Origin: an uncultured Cardiobacterium sp.
GTDB taxonomy: Bacteria > Pseudomonadota > Gammaproteobacteria > Cardiobacteriales > Cardiobacteriaceae
Reading direction: 5' to 3'
Assembly: GCF_938028185.1 (NCBI RefSeq)
Contig: NZ_CALJAH010000276.1
Span: 1-12,095, forward strand
DNA length: 12,095 bases
The notes under the pieces are model-generated. The model saw only the letters and a list, made by a program, of their open reading frames with translations, was not told the DNA's origin and made no database searches. A program made the translations under genes and the position numbers. Positions 1 through 5,616 of this stretch are shown here, one piece after another (position 1 is the stretch's first letter; the number at the start of each line of letters is the position of its first letter).

Positions 1-101
1 ATTCAAAATCAATGTATTACGCCCAATTGTAAACAGCCCCTAGGGCAGCAAATAACTGAAAAACTGGAATTCCAGCTCGTCAATAATATCGCCCACCTCG
101 G

Positions 102-140
102 CCCTCCCCCGCTGCGGGCTTCGCCCTGCAGGGGAGGGGG
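102..140. repeat. GC-rich palindromic element downstream of lemA
   Basis: CCCTCCCC at 102-109 is the exact reverse complement of GGGGAGGG at 131-138. An inner GGGC/GCCC pair (116-119 with 123-126) closes on a TTC loop, with a few mismatches between the two stems. It begins 7 bp past the lemA stop codon. No T-run follows on either strand, so it does not look like a standard intrinsic terminator. An interspersed palindrome or 3'-end-protecting hairpin fits better. Confidence 0.55.
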
Positions 141-146
141 ATGTCG

Positions 147-728
147 TTAGCTGAATTTGACTGGCACCGGCTGGCGTTTGGCGGCGATGTCTTCGATTTC
201 CAGCAGCTCGGCGGCGCGGAAGCCGAACATCCCGGCGATGATGTTGGCGGGGAATTGTTCGATGGCGCTGTTGTATTCGGTGATGCTGTCGTTGTAATGC
301 TGGCGCGAGAAGGCGATGCGGTTTTCGGTGGAGGCGATTTCTTCGCGCAGCGCGGCGAGCTGGTTGTCCGCCTTGAGGTCAGGGTAGTTTTCAAAGGTGG
401 CGTAGAGGCCGCCGAGACGTGCGCCCAGTGCCTGTTCCGCCGCGGCGAGGACACCGACGTTCGTGCCGCTGCCTGCGGTGTTTTTCAGTGCGTTGGCGGC
501 TTGGTCGCGGGCGGCGATGACGGTGGTAAGCGTTTCCTGTTCGTGTTGCAGGTATTTGCGCGCGACTTCGACGAGGTTCGGGATGAGGTCGTAGCGCCGG
601 GTGAGTTGCACGTCAATTTGCGCGAAGGCGTTTTTCGCATCGTTGCGGTAATTGACGAGGCGGTTGTAGATGGCAATGCTCGCAATGACAGCGAGGGCAA
701 CAAGGGCGAGGACAATCCAGCCAATCAT
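147..728 (-). CDS. lemA: LemA family membrane-anchored protein
   Basis: This is a 193-residue protein of the LemA family, whose biochemical role is not established. One N-terminal transmembrane segment (about residues 3-20, VLALVALAVIASIAIY) would anchor a mostly helical soluble domain. Family hallmarks are visible: YNRLVNYRNDAKNAFAQIDV near residues 21-40, then RRYDLIPNLVEVARKY, and near the end FPANIIAGMFGF. Length is typical for the family. The ATG at 728 has a good ribosome site (AGGAG, 740-736 on the minus strand, 7 bases upstream), and the predicted promoter at 791-763 gives a short leader. In many genomes lemA precedes a TPM-domain gene. None follows here within the 146 bases left in the window, so it may be a single-gene unit. 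Family assignment is firm; function is unknown. Confidence 0.93.
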   Translation of the reverse strand: MIGWIVLALVALAVIASIAIYNRLVNYRNDAKNAFAQIDVQLTRRYDLIPNLVEVARKYLQHEQETLTTVIAARDQAANALKNTAGSGTNVGVLAAAEQALGARLGGLYATFENYPDLKADNQLAALREEIASTENRIAFSRQHYNDSITEYNSAIEQFPANIIAGMFGFRAAELLEIEDIAAKRQPVPVKFS

Positions 729-762
729 GGGTTTTCTCCTGTTGGTTCAAGGGGTTTCCCGC

Positions 763-791
763 ATTTTAATGGGCGGGTTACAGGCTTGCAA
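763..791 (-). promoter_or_regulatory. Predicted lemA promoter
   Basis: Reading the minus strand, a TTGCAA -35 (791-786) is followed after exactly 17 bases by TAAAAT (768-763), which matches the -10 consensus at 5 of 6 positions. Transcription would start near 756, giving a leader of about 28 nt that contains the AGGAG ribosome site. The -35 hexamer is a perfect palindrome and is also the -35 of the opposing rnpB promoter. This is prediction from sequence only. Confidence 0.6.
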
Positions 792-814
792 GTTGGGGCG
801 CTTCTCTTTAGAAT
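786..814 (+). promoter_or_regulatory. Predicted rnpB promoter
   Basis: TTGCAA (786-791) is followed after 17 bases by TAGAAT (809-814), which matches the -10 consensus at 5 of 6 positions. The first base of the RNase P RNA P1 helix (824) lies 10 bases after the -10, about where transcription should begin. The alignment with the RNA 5' end makes this promoter more believable than most predicted by eye. Confidence 0.7.
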
Positions 815-823
815 CCGCGCCCT

Positions 824-1156
824 GAGTTCGCCAGGCAATCGCTGATCTTCGGATTGGAGGAAAGTCCGGGCTCCACAGGGCAGGGTGCCGGGTAACGCCC
901 GGGCGGCGCGAGCCGACGGAAAGTGCCACAGAAAAGATACCGCCTGCGTGATGCAGGCAAGGGTGAAATGGTGCGGTAAGAGCGCACCGCAAGACTGGTA
1001 ACAGGCTTGGCAGGGTAAACCCCACCCGGAGCAAGACCAAATAGGGAATCGTTGCGGCGGCCCGCCGTGATTCCGGGTAGGTTGCTGGAGGTAGCCGGTA
1101 ACGGTTATCGCAGATGAATGATTGCCCTCGACAGAACCCGGCTTATCGGCGAACTC
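824..1156 (+). ncRNA. rnpB: RNase P RNA, bacterial A type
   Basis: This is the catalytic RNA of ribonuclease P, which removes 5' leaders from tRNA precursors. The ends pair to form helix P1: GAGTTCGCC (824-832) is the exact complement of GGCGAACTC (1148-1156). The conserved 5' P4 region GAGGAAAGTCCGGGCTCC (about 857-874) and its 3' partner ACAGAACCCGGCTTA (about 1132-1146) are both present. GACCAAATAGGG and the AGGGTAAACC loop, which carries the GGU that pairs with tRNA CCA ends, match the A-type architecture. Length of about 333 nt is somewhat shorter than the E. coli RNA. A U-rich tract follows directly at 1157-1166, but I see no strong local hairpin before it, so transcription may continue into the tRNA 20 bp downstream. 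Confidence 0.96.
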
Positions 1157-1176
1157 TTTTTTCTTTATTCAATCAT

Positions 1177-1250
<74 letters not shown>

Positions 1251-1445
1251 CTTCCGTTTATTCCGCAGGACTCCGTTTCGCTCCGTAACCGGGCGAAATT
1301 TAACGGATTAACCGCCCTTCCCTTTCCGTAGTACTCCGCGCCATTCCGCTTAAATCTGCCCTCCGCTTAATTGGTGAGGCGGTTCATACCGCTCGCCAAT
1401 AACCGCAACACCCTAATCCCGCCCGCGCCGTGGCGCATTCCCGTC

Positions 1446-1454
1446 TGCTATCAT
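1446..1454 (+). promoter_or_regulatory. Possible extended -10 promoter for the S9 peptidase
   Basis: TGCTATCAT is an extended -10 element (TGn followed by TATCAT, 5 of 6 matches), with no convincing -35 at the usual distance. Transcription would start near 1461, 22 bases before the preferred ATG at 1483. The upstream ATG at 1453 lies inside this -10, so it could not be translated from this promoter. The rest of the region from 1251 to 1445 shows no gene or site that I recognise. Confidence 0.4.
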
Positions 1455-1482
1455 GCCCGCCCCTTTCCACCACGAGGCCGCC

Positions 1483-3627
1483 ATGCACCTCAAACCTTTC
1501 CTTCTCACCCTGGTACTGACCATGACCACCATCCACGCCCAAACCCCGCCCGATGTCGAAAAGCGCCCGCATACCGTCACCTCGCCGCACGGTGAGCGCC
1601 AGGACGAGTACTACTGGCTGCGCGACGACGAACGCAAAGACCCGCAGATGCTCGCCTATCTCAACGCGGAAAACGCCTACGCCGATGCCGTCCTCGCGCC
1701 GCTTGCGCCGCTGGAAGACAAGCTCTACGACGAAATCGTCGCCCGCATCAAGCAGGACGACAGCAGCGTCCCGGCGCGCGATCACGGCTACTGGTACTAC
1801 AGCCGTTTCGAGACCGGCAAGGATTACCCCATCCACGCCCGCCGTGCCGACCGCGACGGCCTTGATGCGCTTGCCATTCAGGCGGCGAACAACAGTGGCG
1901 ACTTTGCCGGCGAAGAAATCCTGCTCAACGTCAATCAGCTTGCCGAAGGCCATGACTACTACAGCGCGAGCATGGTGGACATCAGCAAGGACAACCAGAA
2001 AATGCTCTGGGCAGATGACACCAACGGTCGCCGCCAATACACCCTGCGCGTTACCGATCTTGCCAGCGGCAAGCGTCTTACCGACGAAATCCCCGGCACC
2101 AACGGCTACGCCGTCTGGGCGGACGATGGCAACACCTTCTACTACATCGAAAACGACCCCGATACCCTGCTCAGCAAGCGCGTGAAAAAACACACCCTCG
2201 GCACTGACCCGAAAACCGACCCCGTCGTTTACGAAGAAAAAGACGACAGCTTTTACCTCGGCGTTGGCCGCACCCGCGACGAAAAATACCTGACCATCCA
2301 CGCCAGCAGCACCGTCTCGGACGAGCTGCGCTACGCCCCGGCGGCGAACCCCGGCGACTTCCAAATCCTCACCCCGCGCGAGCGCGACCTCGAATACGGT
2401 GCCGACCACTACGGCGGCCGCTGGCTCATCCGTACCAACGCCGGCGGTGCGGCCAACTTCAAAATCATGACCGCGCGCGACGGCGCCACCGCCCGCGCCG
2501 ACTGGCAAGAATGGATTGCGCATGACCCGGCCATCTACATCGAAGACGTCGAACCCTTCGCCGACTACACCGCCATCAGCGAGCGCTCCGACGGGCTGGA
2601 ACGCATCCGCATCATCAAAAAAGACGGCAGCAGCGAATACCTCAAAGCGGACGAACCCGCCTACACCATGGGGCTCTCCTCCAACCCGGAGCCGGACAGC
2701 GACTGGCTGCGTTACGGCTACACCTCGCTCACCACGCCCGCCATCATCTTTGAAACCAACATCAAAACCGGCGAACGCCGCCAGCTCAAGCAGCAACCCG
2801 TCCCCGGCTACGACGCCGCCAACTACACCACCGAGCGCGTCTGGGTACCGGCACGCGACGGCACCAAAATCCCGGTCTCGCTCGTCTATCGCAAAGACTT
2901 CAAACGCGACGGCACGGCGGCGCTCTTGCAATACGGCTACGGCAGCTACGGCATGAGCATGGATCCGGGCTTCAACAGCAACACCATCAGCCTGCTGGAT
3001 CGCGGCATGGTCTATGCCATCGCCCACATCCGCGGCGGCCAGGAAATGGGGCGCGCCTGGTACGAAGACGGCAAACTGCTGCACAAAAAAAACACCTTCA
3101 CCGACTTCATTGACGTCACCCGCTGGCTGGTCGCGGAAAAATACGCGGCGAAAGACCGCGTCGCCGCGCTTGGCGGCAGCGCGGGCGGCCTGCTGATGGG
3201 CGCGGTTGCCAACATGGCGCCCGAAGACTACCGCGTCATCCTCTCGCAAGTGCCGTTCGTCGATGTCGTCACCACCATGCTTGACCCCTCGATACCGCTG
3301 ACCACCAACGAATACGACGAATGGGGCAACCCGGAAGCGAGCGCGGAAAGCTACCGCTATATGCTCTCCTACTCGCCCTACGACAACCTCAAGGCGCAAA
3401 ATTACCCGGCGATGTACGTCGGCACCGGCCTGTGGGACTCGCAGGTGCAATACTGGGAACCGGCGAAATACGTCGCCCGCCTGCGCGACGTCAATAGCGG
3501 CAAACACCCGGTCGTCCTGCGCACCAACATGGAAGCGGGACACGGCGGCAAATCCGGCAGATTCCGCCGTTACCGCGAAATCGCCGAGATGTACGCTTTC
3601 ATGCTGGAACAGCTTGGCGTCAAATAA
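1483..3627 (+). CDS. ptrB: Oligopeptidase B-like S9 serine peptidase, predicted exported
   Basis: This is a 714-residue prolyl-oligopeptidase family (S9A) enzyme most like oligopeptidase B, which cleaves short peptides after Arg or Lys. An N-terminal region containing DEYYWLRDDERKDPQ leads into a beta-propeller that limits substrate size. The C-terminal alpha/beta-hydrolase domain contains LLDRGMVYAIAHIRGG, QVPFVDVVTTMLD and GLWDSQVQYWEPAKY, all close to E. coli PtrB. The catalytic triad is intact: Ser566 in GGSAGG, Asp652 in GLWDSQ and His687 in AGHGGKSGR. The start at 1483 is chosen over 1453 because GAGG (1474-1477) sits 5 bases upstream and the protein then begins with a signal peptide (MHLKPFLLTLVLTMTTIHA, likely cut before Gln20). 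E. coli PtrB lacks such a peptide, so this one probably acts in the periplasm. A terminator follows. The symbol is by similarity; exact specificity is inferred. Confidence 0.9.
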   Translation: MHLKPFLLTLVLTMTTIHAQTPPDVEKRPHTVTSPHGERQDEYYWLRDDERKDPQMLAYLNAENAYADAVLAPLAPLEDKLYDEIVARIKQDDSSVPARDHGYWYYSRFETGKDYPIHARRADRDGLDALAIQAANNSGDFAGEEILLNVNQLAEGHDYYSASMVDISKDNQKMLWADDTNGRRQYTLRVTDLASGKRLTDEIPGTNGYAVWADDGNTFYYIENDPDTLLSKRVKKHTLGTDPKTDPVVYEEKDDSFYLGVGRTRDEKYLTIHASSTVSDELRYAPAANPGDFQILTPRERDLEYGADHYGGRWLIRTNAGGAANFKIMTARDGATARADWQEWIAHDPAIYIEDVEPFADYTAISERSDGLERIRIIKKDGSSEYLKADEPAYTMGLSSNPEPDSDWLRYGYTSLTTPAIIFETNIKTGERRQLKQQPVPGYDAANYTTERVWVPARDGTKIPVSLVYRKDFKRDGTAALLQYGYGSYGMSMDPGFNSNTISLLDRGMVYAIAHIRGGQEMGRAWYEDGKLLHKKNTFTDFIDVTRWLVAEKYAAKDRVAALGGSAGGLLMGAVANMAPEDYRVILSQVPFVDVVTTMLDPSIPLTTNEYDEWGNPEASAESYRYMLSYSPYDNLKAQNYPAMYVGTGLWDSQVQYWEPAKYVARLRDVNSGKHPVVLRTNMEAGHGGKSGRFRRYREIAEMYAFMLEQLGVK

Positions 3628-3634
3628 ACACCAC

Positions 3635-3662
3635 AAAAAACGCCCCGTCAGGGGCGTTTTGT
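3635..3662 (+). terminator. Intrinsic terminator after the S9 peptidase
   Basis: AACGCCCC (3639-3646), loop GTCA, and GGGGCGTT (3651-3658) form a perfect 8-bp stem. It is preceded by an A-run and followed by TTGT, starting 11 bases after the stop codon. The A-run would serve as a T-tract on the other strand, but no minus-strand gene ends here. Confidence 0.85.
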
Positions 3663-3708
3663 ATGGCTTTCCTTTACCCGTTTTCCCGAATTGCCCCAGG
3701 AGCAACGG

Positions 3709-4452
3709 ATGACCGCAAAAAAACCGACAATTTGGCTGTTGGATGACAGTGGATTAAGCAGAGAATCGTGGTGGATTTAGCTTGGTATTCCTTCTACATT
3801 GAATTTTCCTGATTATTTTGCCTTGACGAGAAAAAACCGGACGGAGCGGGAAGAAGAACAAAGGAAAATTATGCTTAATGAAATGGTCAAGACAATCCAT
3901 TCATATCGCGAACATAAATTTCTCTCTCCAAAAATCTTGCCTGACGCAATGTATGCTGATTTGAAAGAGATATATGCAGGGATTCCCCAGGAAGTATTTT
4001 CCACAATGCCACCCGTTTTTGCAATTTCAGATCAATTTATCATGATTACTGAACCACTTTTACACATATTCCGTCATTTTTATTTGGGTAGCACACAAAT
4101 CAGTCCAGTCAGGCTATATGAGCGAACGACAAATGAACTGCTAAGCGAACAGACCTATTATTTACTTAATGTATGCGAAGCACACAGCTATTTATCCCCT
4201 GAAAAAAATCCTGATTTAAGATTGATTTCCAGAGGCAGTTATAGCGTTTATCACCATCCTGATGATGAAGCGGAGCTGAACAGATTCCATTTCCACCCCA
4301 AGGCATTGGAATGCCCGGCAGATATATGGCATGACCCCTTAATCAATCACTCTATTTTCTTTTCACAGTCTCTAAAAGAAGCTATTGATAAGGCAGGTTT
4401 GTACAAAGATTTTTCTTTGTTCCCCTGTAATTTTATTTTAGACCGGGCATGA
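3709..4452 (+). pseudogene. Imm11/DUF1629-like immunity protein gene interrupted by an in-frame TAG
   Basis: From ATG 3709, backed by a strong AGGAG (3698-3702) 6 bases upstream, the frame reads 23 codons (MTAKKPTIWLLDD...SWWI) and then meets TAG at 3778-3780. The same frame stays open from 3781 to the TGA at 4450-4452. Read through, it would encode 247 residues. The C-terminal part (ADIWHDPLINHSIFFSQSLK, then EAIDKAGL and FSLFPCNFI) resembles the Imm11/DUF1629 immunity family of polymorphic toxin systems, in which an aromatic 'DIW' motif precedes an 'F-S-x-x-L-x-x-A' helix. The gene is clearly richer in A and T than its neighbours, which suggests horizontal acquisition. No toxin gene is beside it, so it is an orphan. 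The TAG may be a real nonsense mutation, a sequencing error, or a recoded or suppressed codon. The family call is made by eye and is moderate. Confidence 0.6.
3799..4452 (+). CDS. Residual open frame of the Imm11-like gene
   Basis: This is the longest uninterrupted frame left after the TAG. It gives 217 codons if TTG 3799 is used, but no ribosome site precedes that TTG. A better internal start is ATG 3871, with AGGA (3862-3865) 5 bases upstream, which would give a 193-residue product. That protein would keep the conserved C-terminal Imm11-like block (about residues 165-210 of the 217) and lose roughly the first 54 residues of the ancestral protein. Whether it folds or still protects against a toxin cannot be told from sequence. 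No signal peptide or membrane segment is visible, so a product would be cytoplasmic. Confidence 0.45.
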   Translation: MNFPDYFALTRKNRTEREEEQRKIMLNEMVKTIHSYREHKFLSPKILPDAMYADLKEIYAGIPQEVFSTMPPVFAISDQFIMITEPLLHIFRHFYLGSTQISPVRLYERTTNELLSEQTYYLLNVCEAHSYLSPEKNPDLRLISRGSYSVYHHPDDEAELNRFHFHPKALECPADIWHDPLINHSIFFSQSLKEAIDKAGLYKDFSLFPCNFILDRA

Positions 4453-4504
4453 ATGACCGACATCAAAGATGTTGAGTGTGTGCCGACTGCATTTTGATAC
4501 TGCC

Positions 4505-4571
4505 GTAGGGTGGGGCTTGCCCCACCGTTAAAGCCGCGTATTCCGTCATGGTGGGTCAAGACCCACCCTAC
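4505..4571. repeat. REPIN-like pair of inverted REP hairpins
   Basis: The element is bounded by GTAGGGTGGG (4505-4514) and its exact reverse complement CCCACCCTAC (4562-4571). Each end starts with GTAG when read inward, followed by a perfect hairpin: GGTGGGGC/GCCCCACC (4509-4516 with 4519-4526) and GGTGGGTC/GACCCACC (4550-4557 with 4560-4567). A GTAG tetranucleotide at the foot of a hairpin, in two inverted copies, is the layout of REP doublets (BIME/REPIN) mobilised by RAYT transposases. It sits between the convergent ends of the Imm11-like gene and the TauE/SafE-like gene, and could also help stop transcription from both sides. No RAYT gene is in the window. Confidence 0.7.
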
Positions 4572-4612
4572 AATTTACATACAGGATAGCGGGGAAGGTG
4601 TATGTATAACGC

Positions 4613-5266
4613 CTACCGTACCAACGGCAACAGCGTCCACAGCGCCGTCGCCATCACCAGCGCGCCGAGGACGATACGGCTGCTGTCGCGGGTGAGCGAC
4701 TGCACCAGCGTGCCGGAAAAGACGCCGAGGAGCAGCATCGCCGGGAGCGTACCCGCGCCGAAGGCGAGCATCACCAGCGCCGCCTGCAGCGGGTTGCCGC
4801 TAATCACCGCCAGCGCGAGGGCGCTGTAAATCAGGCCGCAGGGCAACAGTCCCCAGAGGAAGCCGAGCAGGAGCGCGTCGCTGCCCGTGCGTACCGGCAA
4901 CAGCGTCTGGACAAATCCCGCCAGCGGTTGCCACAGGCGGCTGCCGTAGCGTTCCAGGCGGCGCAGCAGGTTGATGCCCAGAGCGATTTGCAGGCCAATG
5001 GCAAACATCACCAGCGCAGCGGCGAGGCGCAGCGCCATCGCCCACGCCGGGCTGTAGTCGCGCACGCCGATGAGTGGCAGCAGGCAACCGAATACGAGGC
5101 CGAGCGTGGCGTAGCTGGCGAGCCGCCCGCCGTGATAGACCGGCAGCAGCCGCTTTTTCATGCTGCCGAGGCCGAGCGAAATGCTGATGCCGCCGCACAT
5201 GGCGACGCAGTGCGCGCTGCCGGCAAGCCCGGTGGCGAAGGCAGTGAGGAGGGTGGCGGCGCTCAT
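4613..5266 (-). CDS. TauE/SafE-like (UreH/DsbD_2 type) membrane protein beside ccoS
   Basis: This 217-residue membrane protein has about six hydrophobic segments, starting TLLTAFATGLAGSAHCVAMCGG. The HCxxMC arrangement (His19, Cys20, Met23, Cys24) within the first membrane helix, and a second conserved patch WGLLPCGLIYSAL near residues 140-152, are typical of the sulfite exporter TauE/SafE-annotated family with a UreH/DsbD_2-like domain. Members often lie next to ccoS in cytochrome cbb3 oxidase clusters. The ATG at 5266 overlaps the ccoS stop codon in ATGA, so translation is coupled. The Cys/His/Met cluster would suit handling of copper or thiols for oxidase maturation. That is inference; sulfite export is only the family's label. 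The gene ends about 40 bp from the REPIN-like repeat. Confidence 0.85.
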   Translation of the reverse strand: MSAATLLTAFATGLAGSAHCVAMCGGISISLGLGSMKKRLLPVYHGGRLASYATLGLVFGCLLPLIGVRDYSPAWAMALRLAAALVMFAIGLQIALGINLLRRLERYGSRLWQPLAGFVQTLLPVRTGSDALLLGFLWGLLPCGLIYSALALAVISGNPLQAALVMLAFGAGTLPAMLLLGVFSGTLVQSLTRDSSRIVLGALVMATALWTLLPLVR

Positions 5267-5439
5267 GACTCGCCGGATTCGCGCTGGCGGCGCTCTTCTT
5301 CGGTGTCATCCAGCAGCGGAATCATGCCGGGCGATTCGAGGTCGTCAAACTGGCGGGTGCGCACCGCCCAATGGAAGGCGTAAACCGCCGCGGCAATGAG
5401 GACGACGGAGATGGGAATGAGCAGATAGAGGATTTGCAT
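5263..5439 (-). CDS. ccoS: CcoS, cbb3-type cytochrome c oxidase assembly protein
   Basis: This short gene encodes 58 residues: MQILYLLIPISVVLIAAAVY, then AFHWAVRTRQFDDLESPG and a charged tail rich in Asp, Glu and Arg. It matches CcoS (FixS) throughout: a single N-terminal membrane helix, the W-A-V-R-x-x-Q-F-D-D-L-E-x-P block, and an acidic end. CcoS is needed to insert cofactors such as haem and copper into the cbb3 terminal oxidase used at low oxygen. The stop codon overlaps the start of the TauE/SafE-like gene (ATGA). I see no good Shine-Dalgarno sequence before the ATG. Normally ccoI, a copper P-type ATPase, precedes ccoS. Here the upstream neighbour is the divergent oppA-like gene, so this pair is detached from the rest of the cluster. 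Confidence 0.92.
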   Translation of the reverse strand: MQILYLLIPISVVLIAAAVYAFHWAVRTRQFDDLESPGMIPLLDDTEEERRQRESGES

Positions 5440-5616
5440 GACGGCGGGAGGGATACGGATAACGGGCGCACATTATGCGGCAAATCGCGGGTAGCGGCGC
5501 GCCTTGCCCTTGCCTTGCGCGGAAATTACCGTAAAGTATGCGTTTTCCGGGAAATGCCGCGTTTCCCCCGCCATAATCCGGAAATCTTTTCCCGATTCCA
5601 TTCATCGAGGTTCATC
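5440..5616. promoter_or_regulatory. Divergent intergenic region between ccoS and the first oppA-like gene
   Basis: The 177 bp between divergent genes must hold promoters for both directions. The best plus-strand candidate I can find is TTGCCT (5510-5515), a 16-base spacer, and TAAAGT (5532-5537), each hexamer matching the consensus at 4 of 6. I find no clear minus-strand promoter and no FNR/Anr-type TTGAT-N4-ATCAA site for ccoS. The placement is tentative. Confidence 0.3.

Noticed and set aside
64..75. The perfect 12-bp palindrome CTGGAATTCCAG.
   Set aside because: It is a short isolated palindrome with no second copy seen and no gene start next to it; there is no basis for calling an operator.
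1373..1397. An imperfect stem-loop (GGTGAGGCGGT with ACCGCTCGCC) between the tRNA and the peptidase gene.
   Set aside because: It has a bulge, no T-run, and no gene nearby that it would terminate, so it is as likely to be chance in GC-rich sequence.
1453..1482. An upstream ATG for the S9 peptidase adding 10 residues.
   Set aside because: The ATG lies within a likely -10 element, has no ribosome site, and would place MPAPFHHEAA in front of an otherwise standard signal peptide.
1384..3705. A 773-codon open frame on the minus strand opposite the S9 peptidase gene.
   Set aside because: It is the mirror of a GC-rich gene with strong third-position bias. Its product is a low-complexity Val/Gly/Ala/Asp-rich sequence with no recognisable domain, while the plus strand encodes an intact catalytic enzyme.
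3716..3724. A run of seven A near the start of the Imm11-like gene as a phase-variation switch.
   Set aside because: The tract is short and the frame across it is already consistent with the downstream frame. The disruption is a TAG codon, not a frameshift, so slippage would not explain or repair it.
5371..5616. An upstream extension of the first oppA-like gene in the same frame.
   Set aside because: The extra 82 residues are unlike any OppA family start, overlap ccoS on the other strand, and would bury the clear signal peptide that begins at 5617.
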